In this document: positions 1 through 10,133 of the stretch, piece after piece
Position numbering within the stretch: position 1 is the stretch's first letter
Layout: each line of letters starts with the position of its first letter
Assembly (NCBI RefSeq): GCF_019749295.1
Contig: NZ_JACWFG010000007.1
Location: 1-64,000 of the forward strand
Length of the DNA: 64,000 bases
Direction of reading: 5' to 3'
Source of the DNA: Neobacillus niacini
GTDB lineage: Bacteria > Bacillota > Bacilli > Bacillales > Cytobacillaceae
The notes under the pieces: model-generated
What the model was told of the DNA's origin: nothing
The model's database searches: none
The model's input: only the letters and a program-made list of their open reading frames with translations
Position numbers and translations under genes: made by a program

Positions 1-167
1 GTCAAAAAAAATTGTAAGGGTATGGATAGAGAGTAAGCAAAGGTGAAGCTGAAAACAGGTACTTTTGAATTTACACAATTATCAGGACTTGACTGAGTTT
101 GGCCTTTTTAGAGCAGTTAACCGGAATTTCTCCGCTTATATCTGCTCCTTTAGCCTCCCCTATAGAC

Positions 168-192
168 AATAGGCGGAGATTCTCCGCCTATT
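168..192. other. Perfect 11-bp hairpin downstream of the LacI gene
   Basis: AATAGGCGGAG and its exact complement flank a 3-base loop. It lies beyond the 3' end of the leftward LacI-family gene and may help end its transcript, although no clear U-run follows on that strand. The first 245 bases contain no gene that I can support. Confidence 0.45.
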
Positions 193-245
193 AATTCGCA
201 TACCATCACGAAACTCAACAAATGAATCATAACAGAGCCAAAAAT

Positions 246-1208
246 CTAAACGGTCTGCCGTTCGATTAATCTAACCGTTACTTCATCCTGGGTATTTTTT
301 GAGTTATCAAGGGCTTGAAGAAACAGCCGTTTTCCCACTTCAATTAATGGGATTTCAAGTGTGGTAATGTTCATTATTTTTGCTATTGGTTGATTATCGA
401 AACCAATTATCGCAAGCTCCTCAGGTACGGCAATGTTTTGTTCCTTACAGCAGATTAATATTCCAGCCGCAACCTGGTCACTAGTTACCAATAGAGCGGA
501 AGGTGGATTCTCCATTTTTATTAAACGTTGTACTACCCGTTCACCGTCTTCGAAATGATAACAGTCATAGAATATATAATTCGGGTCATATGGTTTATTG
601 TTTTTTATAAGAAAATCTTTGTAAGCCAACTCTCTTTGCTGACTATTAGAACCTGAATTTCTTCCAATACAATAACCAATTTTTTGATAACCTTTAGCTT
701 GTAAATACTCCAAAGCTTTTAAGAAGACTTTGTAATGGTCGATATAGGTAGATGAAATTTGTTTACCACGTGTGTCTTCGCATAAAATAATTGGACCAAA
801 GGAGCTAAACTCATCTAGCTGGTCTAAACCGCAAATTCTTGAACATATTATTAATCCATCAATCTGCTTATGTTTTAACATCATTAATGCTTCGAGCTCT
901 CTTTGTAACTCGTAATTCGTTTGGATTAGAACTAAATTGTAATTATTTTTTACAGCTTCATTAGCAATTCCTTCAACTAATAAGGCAAAATAGGGATGAT
1001 TTGTAAAAGGGACTACAACACCGATAAGGAATGTTTTACCTTTACTTAAGTGAACAGCATTAATATTTTGCTGATAATTACTTTTTTCGATGGCGCTTTT
1101 AACTGCATTCTTTTTTTCCTCACTAACATAGGGATGATTATTTAATACACGAGAGACTGTTGCTACCGAAACTCCAGCCATCTTTGCTATATCCTTAATA
1201 TTGGCCAT
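246..1208 (-). CDS. LacI/GalR-family transcriptional regulator
   Basis: This is a 320-residue DNA-binding repressor of the LacI/GalR family. The N-terminal helix-turn-helix (about residues 3-24, with VSVATVSRVLNN) is followed by a periplasmic-binding-protein-like effector domain that starts near FLIGVVVPF. The length is typical. I chose the second of two adjacent ATG codons because it gives better spacing from GAGGTGAG. The gene is divergent from the NRDE gene. No sugar gene is adjacent, so the effector is unknown; it could control genes beyond the left edge. Confidence 0.9.
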   Translation of the reverse strand: MANIKDIAKMAGVSVATVSRVLNNHPYVSEEKKNAVKSAIEKSNYQQNINAVHLSKGKTFLIGVVVPFTNHPYFALLVEGIANEAVKNNYNLVLIQTNYELQRELEALMMLKHKQIDGLIICSRICGLDQLDEFSSFGPIILCEDTRGKQISSTYIDHYKVFLKALEYLQAKGYQKIGYCIGRNSGSNSQQRELAYKDFLIKNNKPYDPNYIFYDCYHFEDGERVVQRLIKMENPPSALLVTSDQVAAGILICCKEQNIAVPEELAIIGFDNQPIAKIMNITTLEIPLIEVGKRLFLQALDNSKNTQDEVTVRLIERQTV

Positions 1209-1323
1209 CATCTCACCTCATCCAAAATAGTAGCATATTGTTCTTAACAATTGCTAAAGCTTCATTCTATAACGGGAATAAGATAAACTAGAAGAAACTG
1301 TCGTTTAAAGGGTTGTGATATAA

Positions 1324-2082
1324 ATGTGTTTAATCTTGTTTGCTTATAAAGTACATCCAAAGTACAAGCTGATGGTTGCAGCAAATCGAGATGAGTTTTA
1401 CCAAAGGCCGACTGCTCCTGCTCATTTTTGGGAAGATGATTCTGAAATCCTTGCTGGACGGGATTTAGAAAAAATGGGTACATGGATGGGTATCACGAAA
1501 TCGGGGCGGTTTGCTGCTTTGACCAATTATCGTGATCCACAAGAAGCAACGGAAGGGAAACGCTCAAGAGGAGAACTTGTTGCGAATGCCTTACAATACA
1601 AAGGCGAAATAAAGGAGTATATGCAAAGTCTAGTTAATAACAAAGACTTGTATCCTGGATATAACCTGCTTGCCGGGGATGGTGATGAACTATACTATTA
1701 TTCCAATGTCGGACAAGAATTAAAAAAGATAACACCTGGAATCTATGGGGTCAGCAATCATTTACTCAATACCGAATGGCCGAAAGTACAAGCTGGCAAG
1801 GAAGGGTTGGCTGTCATTTTAAAGTCTGAGCATGAAGATTATATAGAGCCCCTTTTAACACTGCTTCAAAAAGCAGACCAGGCTCCAGATGAAAAACTGC
1901 CTCAAACGGGGGTTTCTTTAGAATGGGAAAGAATGCTTTCACCGATGTTTATCAAGAGTGGAGATTATGGGACGAGGAGTTCAACGGTTTTATTAATGGA
2001 AGAAAAAGAAATTCACTATGTGGAACGTGTTTTTACTTCTAACGAAATAAATACACAAAAATATACAATTAAACTGACATAA
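1324..2082 (+). CDS. NRDE family protein (TANGO2-like, DUF833)
   Basis: This 252-residue protein begins with the conserved Met-Cys and carries the family signature AANRDEF at about residues 19-25, followed by GTWMGI. It belongs to the NRDE/TANGO2 family, whose members look like N-terminal-nucleophile proteins; bacterial function is not firmly established, and roles in haem or lipid metabolism are reported for eukaryotic relatives. It stands alone, divergent from the LacI gene, and ends just before two strong palindromes. No signal peptide is visible, so it is probably cytoplasmic. Confidence 0.85.
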   Translation: MCLILFAYKVHPKYKLMVAANRDEFYQRPTAPAHFWEDDSEILAGRDLEKMGTWMGITKSGRFAALTNYRDPQEATEGKRSRGELVANALQYKGEIKEYMQSLVNNKDLYPGYNLLAGDGDELYYYSNVGQELKKITPGIYGVSNHLLNTEWPKVQAGKEGLAVILKSEHEDYIEPLLTLLQKADQAPDEKLPQTGVSLEWERMLSPMFIKSGDYGTRSSTVLLMEEKEIHYVERVFTSNEINTQKYTIKLT

Positions 2083-2087
2083 AAAAC

Positions 2088-2138
2088 TAATCAAACGTTT
2101 GATTAAATCGGTTGCTAAACTAATCAAACGTTTGATTA
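2088..2138. promoter_or_regulatory. Two identical 18-bp palindromes (TetR-type operator pair?)
   Basis: TAATCAAACGTTTGATTA occurs at 2088-2105 and again at 2121-2138, both perfect palindromes with centres 33 bp apart. The form is typical of TetR-family operators, but no TetR gene is present. The pair sits between the 3' ends of two convergent genes, where an operator is not expected. Confidence 0.55.
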
Positions 2139-2166
2139 ATAGTATTTCAAGAGCTATTTCAAAGGA

Positions 2167-2346
2167 CTAGGAGGTACCTGAAGTATCACTTGTACCTTTA
2201 TCATTGGCTTTTCCGGCCTCAGCATTTTTAACACCTTTGCTGACATACGGTTTCGCTTTTGCTTTTTTAGCACCGGCCTGCCAACGATTCCAGCCCTTCT
2301 TACCTGTTCCTCTGCCTATTCCACTTTTCGCTTTTGCCTTGGGCAT
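2167..2346 (-). CDS. DUF3934 family small basic protein
   Basis: This 59-residue Lys/Ala/Gly-rich protein starts with MPKAKAKSG and contains GTGKKGWNRWQAGAKKAKAK. That matches the DUF3934 family of small Bacillaceae proteins of unknown function. A GGAG site lies 9-10 bases before the ATG. The C-terminus is a Ser/Thr/Gly-rich tail. The strong positive charge suggests nucleic-acid association, but this is only inference. It lies directly downstream of, and on the same strand as, the 80-residue hypothetical gene at 2393-2635. Confidence 0.75.
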   Translation of the reverse strand: MPKAKAKSGIGRGTGKKGWNRWQAGAKKAKAKPYVSKGVKNAEAGKANDKGTSDTSGTS

Positions 2347-2392
2347 CTAACCACTCCATCATGTTTGAAGAAAGGACATTCTTATAGAAAGG

Positions 2393-2635
2393 TTATTGAG
2401 TCTCGTTCCCAAAAAAACCTAACGCATATTTAATACCCTCTTCAATTTCATTTGTATCATAACCTTGTAAATCTTCGTGCGTAATCTCTAGGGTTGTTCT
2501 AGACAAGGAATAGCCGCTGTCTAAGTTAATATCAAGCAGGACCTCAAACCCATTTGCGGTGTTCTTAATATCAATAATATCATAATCAAGTATAGGTGCA
2601 CCCGTTTGGTACTCTAATGGTTCTAATTCTGACAT
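2393..2635 (-). CDS. Hypothetical protein, 80 aa
   Basis: I do not recognise this small acidic protein. It starts MSELEPLEYQTG and is predicted to be mainly beta-strand (alternating hydrophobic pattern in VLLDINL and RTTLEITHED), ending in a short helix. There is no signal peptide or membrane segment. GGAGG lies 7 bases before the chosen ATG; an upstream in-frame GTG is too close to that site to be the start. It is probably co-transcribed with the DUF3934 gene. Confidence 0.65.
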   Translation of the reverse strand: MSELEPLEYQTGAPILDYDIIDIKNTANGFEVLLDINLDSGYSLSRTTLEITHEDLQGYDTNEIEEGIKYALGFFGNETQ

Positions 2636-2760
2636 AAACACACCTCCATCATTACCTCAAGTTTATATTCGAACATAGGTTTTACAAAAAGGGTAACATT
2701 TATTTACACATCGTCACAAACTATAACACAAAGAAGTGGATTAAATTGATACTTTGTCTA

Positions 2761-2788
2761 ATGACAGTCCTTTTTGAGAGAGTATAAT
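2761..2788 (+). promoter_or_regulatory. Possible sigma-A promoter of the amidase gene
   Basis: ATGACA (2761-2766), a 16-bp spacer and TATAAT (2783-2788) lie about 75 bp before the amidase start. The -10 box is perfect and the -35 box has one mismatch. Confidence 0.45.
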
Positions 2789-2862
2789 TAATATTAACTG
2801 AAAATTTACATAATTATAATACAAGACTTCATGACTACACCATAAAAAAAGGAGAGATGTAT

Positions 2863-4092
2863 ATGCAGCGGCAAAAGCTTTTAATTAATGGAGAACGGTT
2901 AAAAAATGAGCATGAACGATTTGCTAACTTCGGGAGAACGGAAAATAATGGTGTAACCCGGCTATCGTTATCTGAAGAAGATCGGTTAGCCAGGGATTTT
3001 TTTCAATCATGCTGTGAGGAACTAGGCTTACGTGTAAAAGTGGATGATATGGGCTGCATGTATGCAACACTAGAAGGCGTGGAAAATAAACCGCCAATAT
3101 TAATTGGTTCCCACCTCGATTCGGTTAAAAAAGGCGGCAGGTTCGATGGTGTGCTGGGGGTATTAGCTGGTTTAGAAGTCGTAAGAACACTGGTAGAAAA
3201 TAATATTAAACCACGTGTTCCAGTCACAATTGTTAATTTTACAAATGAAGAAGGGGCAAGATTTGAACCTTCTATGATGGCTTCAGGTGTGCTGTCAAAT
3301 AAATTTGATAAGAATGTGATGGTGAAAAAGAAAGACGCTGATGGAATCACTTTTGAGGAAGCACTCCAATCGATTGGTTATGAAGGGGAAGCATCAAACC
3401 GTTTAAAAGAGGGTACTGCTTTCTTAGAATTGCATATTGAACAAGGACCGATACTTGAAAAGGAAGCTCTTTCGATTGGTATTGTAGAATGTGTAGTCGG
3501 AATGGCATGCTATGATATTGAAATAACAGGGGAATCTGACCATGCTGGAACAACTCCGATGAATATGAGGAAGGATGCTCTATTCGCAGCCAATAACTTA
3601 ATTAACGAAATTCGCAGGGTATTAGGAGCTTTAGATGAAGAGCTCGTCTATACGATTGGCAGGGTAAATGTATACCCAAGTATTCATACGGTAATTCCAA
3701 ACAAGGTAGTCTTTTCTTTAGAAGCAAGACACAAAAATCCTGAGATTGTAAAAACCTTTAAAGATTTCGTTGAAAGTCTTCCAAACCTAGGTTTAAACGA
3801 GGGCTGTGAAGTAAAAACAACAAAGCTTTGGGAGCGGGATACTGTTTGGTTTGATGCAGAGATCGTAAACCAATTAGAAAAATCGGCACAGACACTGGGG
3901 TATAGCAATAAAAGGATGGTCTCTGGTGCAGGCCATGACGCTCAATTTATTGCCAGCCTTGTTCCTTCTGCGATGTTATTTGTCCCGAGCTTTAATGGAA
4001 AGAGCCATTGTGAGGAAGAATTGACCACGTGGGAAGAATGCGAAAAAGGCGTAAACGTCCTGCTAGACACTGTTTTAGCACTGTTATCTTAA
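2863..4092 (+). CDS. Zn-dependent hydantoinase/carbamoylase-family amidase (M20)
   Basis: This 409-residue enzyme belongs to the M20 branch that includes N-carbamoyl-L-amino acid hydrolases, allantoate amidohydrolase and ureidoglycine hydrolase. Metal-site motifs are visible: GSHLDSV (about residues 82-88), the GGRFDG segment, NEEGARF (about 128-134), ELHIEQGP (about 189-196) and a C-terminal GAGHDA. The central dimerisation domain (DHAGTTPMNMRKDA) is intact. The second ATG has the right spacing from GGAG. It stands alone with its own promoter and terminator, so the exact N-carbamoyl or ureido substrate cannot be read from context. A paralogue lies at 37362-38615. Confidence 0.88.
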   Translation: MQRQKLLINGERLKNEHERFANFGRTENNGVTRLSLSEEDRLARDFFQSCCEELGLRVKVDDMGCMYATLEGVENKPPILIGSHLDSVKKGGRFDGVLGVLAGLEVVRTLVENNIKPRVPVTIVNFTNEEGARFEPSMMASGVLSNKFDKNVMVKKKDADGITFEEALQSIGYEGEASNRLKEGTAFLELHIEQGPILEKEALSIGIVECVVGMACYDIEITGESDHAGTTPMNMRKDALFAANNLINEIRRVLGALDEELVYTIGRVNVYPSIHTVIPNKVVFSLEARHKNPEIVKTFKDFVESLPNLGLNEGCEVKTTKLWERDTVWFDAEIVNQLEKSAQTLGYSNKRMVSGAGHDAQFIASLVPSAMLFVPSFNGKSHCEEELTTWEECEKGVNVLLDTVLALLS

Positions 4093-4132
4093 TAAAAGGT
4101 AGAGACACTAGTTAATAGTCTAGGCAAATAAA

Positions 4133-4165
4133 AAAATGGCATAACGGATATTGTTATGCCATTTT
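4133..4165. terminator. Bidirectional terminator hairpin
   Basis: A 13-bp perfect stem (AAAATGGCATAAC and its complement) has a 7-base loop, with A-rich and T-rich flanks. It lies between the rightward amidase gene and the leftward hypothetical gene. Confidence 0.8.
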
Positions 4166-4223
4166 ATGTTTTTACTGTTTTCAAACATCATATATTCGTA
4201 ACGTTCAATACCAAGAAATATAA

Positions 4224-4508
4224 TTATTGATGAGAATTCTTTTTTAAAATAAATACTTGTGCTGGTGCTCCGTATGGTGGATTAGTTACTGTTAGCTCAT
4301 ATTGTATTCCATCAATCAGTAAGGTCGAAATTTTATTGCTAGTAACGTTATCTGTAATGGATATAGTTTTGACTTCTATGCCCTCTTTTTGCAGCTTAGC
4401 TACAACTGCATCATTGCACACTTTAGGTTCTTTGTACCATTTATACCAATCATCTAATTCAATTCGAATATTTTCATTTTTAAACAAACCTTTTATTTTA
4501 TCTAACAT
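4224..4508 (-). CDS. Hypothetical protein, 94 aa
   Basis: I do not recognise the family. The protein begins MLDKIKGLFKNENIRIEL, is soluble and rather acidic, and has a beta-rich second half (ISTLLIDGIQYELTVTNPP). The chosen ATG follows GGGGCGG at suitable spacing; an in-frame ATG 15 bases upstream overlaps that site and is less likely. It lies alone between two terminators and the M20 peptidase gene. Confidence 0.6.
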   Translation of the reverse strand: MLDKIKGLFKNENIRIELDDWYKWYKEPKVCNDAVVAKLQKEGIEVKTISITDNVTSNKISTLLIDGIQYELTVTNPPYGAPAQVFILKKNSHQ

Positions 4509-4592
4509 ATAGTACCGCCCCATTAAACTGGATTTGTATATAACTTAATTACATTCTACTTCAAAATAAAGAAAAAATAAGAGAAAAATAAC

Positions 4593-6053
4593 TTATTGGT
4601 TCGACTCTTTAATAATTTCAGCATAGAATTTAATTGCCTGTATAAAATTGTCTTTACTGATATGTTCATTTGTTCCGTGCATTCTGTTTAGGTCCTCCGA
4701 AGCAATTTGTACAGGTAAGAATCGATAGGTATTTTTTGAGATACTGTCATAATGCTTCGCGTCGGAACCAGCAAACATTAGGTATGGTGCGATAACAGCA
4801 TCATGATATACATTTCTGGCAGCCTGCTGAATTGATTTAAATTCCCAACCGTTAATAGAAGAAACCTTTGAGGCTTCACTGCCGGTAATCGTAACTTTAA
4901 TATTATCATCTTCAATTGTATCCTCAATAAAGGATTTGACTTCTTCTAAAGAATCTCCAGGCATAAGGCGATGATTAATATAAGCTGTTGCTTTCTCAGG
5001 CAAAGCATTATATTGCTCGCCAGCATTAAAAATGGTTGGGGCGATAGTGGTTCTAATTAGAGCGGCTGTTGCCGGCTGCTGTAATAGAATTTGTTCTATA
5101 ATTGGCTCGAAAATCATTTTGTTTGCAAATACATATTTCATGGCAAAGCTCATTTCTGGTGCAACATATTCAAATAAGTCTTCACCAGGTCCACGTAAGT
5201 CTCCTTTAAATTGTGTATCCTCCAGTTTAGCAATGGCGCTGGCAATTCTTCCGATATTGGTTTGGTCTTTTGGCTGGGAGGAGTGACCTCCGCTGCCTTC
5301 AATGGTTAATTCAGACGTGGCAGATCCTTTTTCGGATATACCGACAACACCTACTGGCTGATTAACACCTGGAACCATGTTTTCAACAATCGCCCCACCT
5401 TCGTCTAATACAAAGTCAAACGTGACTCCTCTATCTTTAAGGGTATTTACGATTGCGAGGGCTCCTTCATCTCCGCCAATTTCTTCATCAAACCCAAACA
5501 TGAGATAGACATCTCTAGCAGGTTTGAAACCGTCATTGATTAAAAACTCTACGGCTTCTAAAATTCCGATTACCCCAATTTTGTCATCCAATGTCCCGCG
5601 GCCCCATATTTTGCCGTTTTCCACGGTCCCGCTGAAAGGAGGTTGCTCCCAATTTCCTTCTGTTCCTTCTAAAACAGGAACAACATCGTAATGACTAGTT
5701 AACCCAATTGGGTTTTTACTGGAATCTGAACCTTTCCATTTATAAATGAGAGCATATTCATTTATTTTTTCTAACTCTAGCTGGTTGTGGACAACTGGGT
5801 AGCTCTCCTCTAGGAAAGAAATAAACTTCTCGAACTCTGTAAAGTCAAATTTACTTCGGTCCTGATAGGATACGGTTTTATACGTAATCGCTTTAGATAA
5901 ATGCTCCACCGCTTTTCCCTCGTTAATAACCACATCAGATGGATTAGGGGAAGGTTGTTTAGATTTAACGATCAACGAGTTGAAAACGGTTACAATAATA
6001 AAAATTAAAACCAATCCGCCAATGATTCCAAACAATAGACTACTTTTTTTCAT
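4593..6053 (-). CDS. Membrane-anchored M20 family peptidase (carboxypeptidase S-like)
   Basis: This is a 486-residue zinc peptidase. Residues 6-28 form an N-terminal transmembrane anchor (FGIIGGLVLIFIIVTVF), so the catalytic domain is probably outside the cell. M20 motifs are present: TSHYDVVP, WGRGTLDDKIG (bridging Asp), FGFDEEIGGDEG (catalytic and metal Glu) and a C-terminal HGTNEHIS. The architecture resembles yeast carboxypeptidase S and the PM20D1 group, which cleave or form N-acyl amino acids and dipeptides. The start has GGAGGG about 9 bases upstream. It is monocistronic and divergent from brnQ. The substrate is unknown. Confidence 0.85.
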   Translation of the reverse strand: MKKSSLLFGIIGGLVLIFIIVTVFNSLIVKSKQPSPNPSDVVINEGKAVEHLSKAITYKTVSYQDRSKFDFTEFEKFISFLEESYPVVHNQLELEKINEYALIYKWKGSDSSKNPIGLTSHYDVVPVLEGTEGNWEQPPFSGTVENGKIWGRGTLDDKIGVIGILEAVEFLINDGFKPARDVYLMFGFDEEIGGDEGALAIVNTLKDRGVTFDFVLDEGGAIVENMVPGVNQPVGVVGISEKGSATSELTIEGSGGHSSQPKDQTNIGRIASAIAKLEDTQFKGDLRGPGEDLFEYVAPEMSFAMKYVFANKMIFEPIIEQILLQQPATAALIRTTIAPTIFNAGEQYNALPEKATAYINHRLMPGDSLEEVKSFIEDTIEDDNIKVTITGSEASKVSSINGWEFKSIQQAARNVYHDAVIAPYLMFAGSDAKHYDSISKNTYRFLPVQIASEDLNRMHGTNEHISKDNFIQAIKFYAEIIKESNQ

Positions 6054-6423
6054 AATAAGCTGCCCTCCATTCATATTTCTATATTTCAATATTATGTAGA
6101 GCAATCCCTTTATTAGAATAGTAGATTTTCTATCATATTTGGCTAAAAAATTAATATCTGCATAAAATGAAATAGGTCAGAGCTAATTCGAATATATCTG
6201 TGAAAATTGAGATATATCGGCGTTATCTGCGTTCCTGCTCCAAATAGAAAAACTATTTTAAAAATTCTTTGCAGTTTGGCATGAAATTTTGTATATTAAT
6301 ATAGTTAATAATTTAGGAATTTACTTAAATAACACTTTTTTTTGCAATAAATTATTATTTATTTGATATTATTTGTAAAATTTGGATAAACATTTCCTTT
6401 TATACAATTAGTGGAGGGTTTTC
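6054..6423. other. Divergent intergenic region before brnQ
   Basis: No gene is visible in these 370 bases. A short inverted repeat (ATATATCT at 6192-6199 with AGATATAT at 6210-6217) is present. A weak brnQ promoter may be TTTGCA (6268-6273), an 18-bp spacer and TATATT (6292-6297). I see no T-box or known riboswitch. Confidence 0.4.
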
Positions 6424-7734
6424 ATGGAACGGAAGTTACCATTTAAAGAAATTATTGCACTCGGCTTTTTTATGTTTGCCTTATTTTTAGGTGCTGGAAA
6501 TATAATTTTTCCGCCTTTACTCGGGCAGCAGGCAGGGGAGTCCCTTTTGCCAGCTATTATTGGATTTTTAGTAACCGGAGTTGGATTACCGGTATTGGCT
6601 GTTTTTACAATTGCGAGGTCAGGCGGGGATTTAAATGACCTATCTAATAGAGTACATCCCGCATTTGCTAAGATTTTTCCCGTTATTATTTATCTAACAA
6701 TTGGTCCATTTTTCGGGATACCCAGAACCGGTACTGTAACCTATGAGATTGGTGTTGCACCATTCTTAGAAAGTGAAAGCAGTATCGGGTTATTTATCTC
6801 AACTCTTGTATTTTTTCTAATTACGTATTGGCTGGCACTCAATCCAGCAAAGCTTGTAGATCGTGTAGGGAAAGTCCTTACTCCCTTACTTTTATTGTTA
6901 ATCATCGTTATTTCAATTAGGGGATTTATTTCACCGATCGGTTCTATAAGCGAGGCGGCAGGTAAATACAGAGATGGAGCATTTTTCGGTGGTTTTGTTG
7001 AAGGATATTTAACAATGGATGCAATCGCGGCTCTAGTATTTGGAATCGTAGTAATTAATCGCGTTCATGAAATGGGAATAAAAAAGGCGTCAAACGTTCG
7101 CTCATATACGATTAAAGCAGGAATCATTGCAGGCTTAGGGTTATCCTTTGTCTATATATCACTATCTTATCTTGGTGCTGCGAGTGTTGAGGGGATTGGT
7201 CTGCAGGATAATGGCGGGGCGATTCTCTCGGCTGTTACATCACATTTATTTGGTCCATTCGGTTCCATCCTTCTTGCCTTGGTCATTACCGGAGCATGTT
7301 TAACCACTTCAGTTGGTTTGGTTGCCGCATGCAGTGAATATCTAAGCCAGCGATTTACTAGACTTTCCTACCCTGTGGTTGTTACCATTCTCTGCCTATT
7401 TAGTTTTACAATGGCAAATCTAGGATTAAGTCAATTGATTTCAGTTTCTATCCCACTCTTAATCACTATTTACCCGGTTGCGATTGTCCTAGTGATATTA
7501 TCCTTATTGCATTCCTATATTTTGGTCTCAAGACCAGTTTATATAGGTGCAATAATCGGTGCCGGAATGGTAAGTATCTATGATGGGTTAACCACAGCAG
7601 GCTTTAAAATAGAACTTGTTTCGGCAGGATTCAAATTTATTCCACTCTATACGAATGGATTAGGCTGGCTGCTCCCAAGTATTATCGGCGGACTAATTGG
7701 CTTACTTTTTTACTATGCAAAACGCTTAAATTGA
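6424..7734 (+). CDS. brnQ: Branched-chain amino acid:cation symporter BrnQ
   Basis: This 436-residue, twelve-helix membrane protein imports leucine, isoleucine and valine with Na+ or H+. The family signature is clear: FFMFALFLGAGNIIFPPLLG-like N-terminal helix, TIGPFFGIPRTGTVTYE (residues about 98-114) and GACLTTSVGLVAACSEY (about 289-305). Length is typical for LIVCS-family carriers. GGAGGG lies just before the ATG. The gene is monocistronic, with a strong terminator about 100 bases downstream. The neighbouring M20 peptidase could supply amino acids, but this link is only positional. Confidence 0.95.
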   Translation: MERKLPFKEIIALGFFMFALFLGAGNIIFPPLLGQQAGESLLPAIIGFLVTGVGLPVLAVFTIARSGGDLNDLSNRVHPAFAKIFPVIIYLTIGPFFGIPRTGTVTYEIGVAPFLESESSIGLFISTLVFFLITYWLALNPAKLVDRVGKVLTPLLLLLIIVISIRGFISPIGSISEAAGKYRDGAFFGGFVEGYLTMDAIAALVFGIVVINRVHEMGIKKASNVRSYTIKAGIIAGLGLSFVYISLSYLGAASVEGIGLQDNGGAILSAVTSHLFGPFGSILLALVITGACLTTSVGLVAACSEYLSQRFTRLSYPVVVTILCLFSFTMANLGLSQLISVSIPLLITIYPVAIVLVILSLLHSYILVSRPVYIGAIIGAGMVSIYDGLTTAGFKIELVSAGFKFIPLYTNGLGWLLPSIIGGLIGLLFYYAKRLN

Positions 7735-7836
7735 GTTCCTTCAGCTTTCCGCTAACAATTTCGATTGAAAAGGTCTTCGTTCTATCGCAAACATTAAATC
7801 GGGTTTAGCGAAAAGTTCCTACCCATAAAAAATATT

Positions 7837-7874
7837 AAAGGCCCGACTAGCTTCTTCCGCTAGTCGGGCCTTTT
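7837..7874 (+). terminator. Rho-independent terminator after brnQ
   Basis: A 15-bp perfect stem (AAAGGCCCGACTAGC with its complement), a 7-base loop and a TTTT tail lie about 100 bases after brnQ. The remaining sequence up to 8060 shows no gene. Confidence 0.85.
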
Positions 7875-8066
7875 CACTTATAAAACTTTTGATTGGCCAC
7901 TAAAGATAGTAATAAAATGTATGAAATTGGATTTACTTTCATGAGTTGTTATCTGCTTAATTGAAATTTCTAAGACTATTACTATTATTAAAAGAATTAA
8001 ATCGTACATTTAGGCGGGTTTTTGCAAAACAGGAGTTAAAGCGCATACATTTTTGCTAGATTGCTA

Positions 8067-8114
8067 TTGATTTAATTATTGGCATGTGCTATTTTGTTGT
8101 AAAGTGGTATTAAA
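8067..8114 (+). promoter_or_regulatory. frlA promoter with TGGTATTAAA operator-like box
   Basis: TTGATT (8067-8072), a 17-bp spacer and TATTTT (8090-8095) form a possible sigma-A promoter. TGGTATTAAA (8105-8114) follows just after the predicted start of transcription. The identical 10-mer sits in the same place at the frlB promoter, suggesting a shared GntR-type operator. Confidence 0.45.
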
Positions 8115-8242
8115 AAACAAATAACTTGGTTAATGGTTATTAAATGAATGGGCAGCCGCACCCAGCATTTTTTGTTTTTCATTATTGGTATCGCTTACTT
8201 ATTATATAATACCTTTTTGTTTCCCATGTCGAGTAGAACTAG

Positions 8243-9640
<1,398 letters not shown>

Positions 9641-9650
9641 AGTGTAAGCT

Positions 9651-9684
9651 AATAGACATGGGGCAGCACCCCGTGTCTATTTTT
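9651..9684 (+). terminator. Terminator after frlA
   Basis: A 13-bp stem (AATAGACATGGGG pairing with CCCCGTGTCTATT, one G-T pair), a CAGCA loop and a T-tail begin 10 bases after the frlA stop. Confidence 0.85.
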
Positions 9685-9705
9685 CTATAAAAATGCCCAA
9701 AAAAA

Positions 9706-9752
9706 AAGACCTGCTCAATTCCCGCTTTTCTCAGGGATGTAGAGCAGGTCTT
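9706..9752 (+). terminator. Second hairpin after frlA
   Basis: An 11-bp stem (AAGACCTGCTC with GAGCAGGTCTT) encloses a smaller TCCC/GGGA stem. It is the second hairpin in tandem before the frlB promoter. From here to 9860 I see no gene. Confidence 0.65.
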
Positions 9753-9867
9753 ATATTATTTTGTATAGGCGATTTTTCCGTTTGGCTATGTCGTGACTAT
9801 AGAATGGTTTCTGTATACTTCATTTATTGTTCTTCCTTATATTTCTTATAAATGACTATTAAGAATT

Positions 9868-10033
9868 TTAATACCAATTATCAAACTCGTTTTCTACACA
9901 TCTTATTAGAACGTAAAAACCGTTAACAATCCCAGTAAAACAATAAGTCATTAACTATTCAAATAATAAGATTGACGTTCATTTTGACCAGATGCTATAA
10001 TCCAACTATCGACATAAACAAATTGGTATTAAA
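9868..10033 (+). promoter_or_regulatory. frlB promoter with inverted operator-like boxes
   Basis: TTGACG (9972-9977), an 18-bp spacer and TATAAT (9996-10001) form a good sigma-A promoter. AATTGGTATTAA lies at 10021-10032, about 14 bases after the predicted start, and its exact reverse complement lies upstream at 9868-9879. The arrangement suggests a GntR operator with an auxiliary site. The 493-base gap between frlA and frlB holds no gene. Confidence 0.5.
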
Positions 10034-10133
10034 TAATCTTAATAACATCTAGCAGCTGGAGAGGTGGATGCGGCACATCTTAATAAACCTCAAGGCTGTT
10101 TAGGGTGACTGAAGAGAACATTAGGGAAGGCGG

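Noticed and set aside
1262-1483. 73-codon open frame on the minus strand
   Set aside because: It overlaps the start and body of the NRDE gene antisense, has no ribosome site or recognisable domain.
6180-6423. Possible T-box or leader riboswitch before brnQ
   Set aside because: No T-box core sequence or specifier stem is seen, only a short 8-bp inverted repeat.
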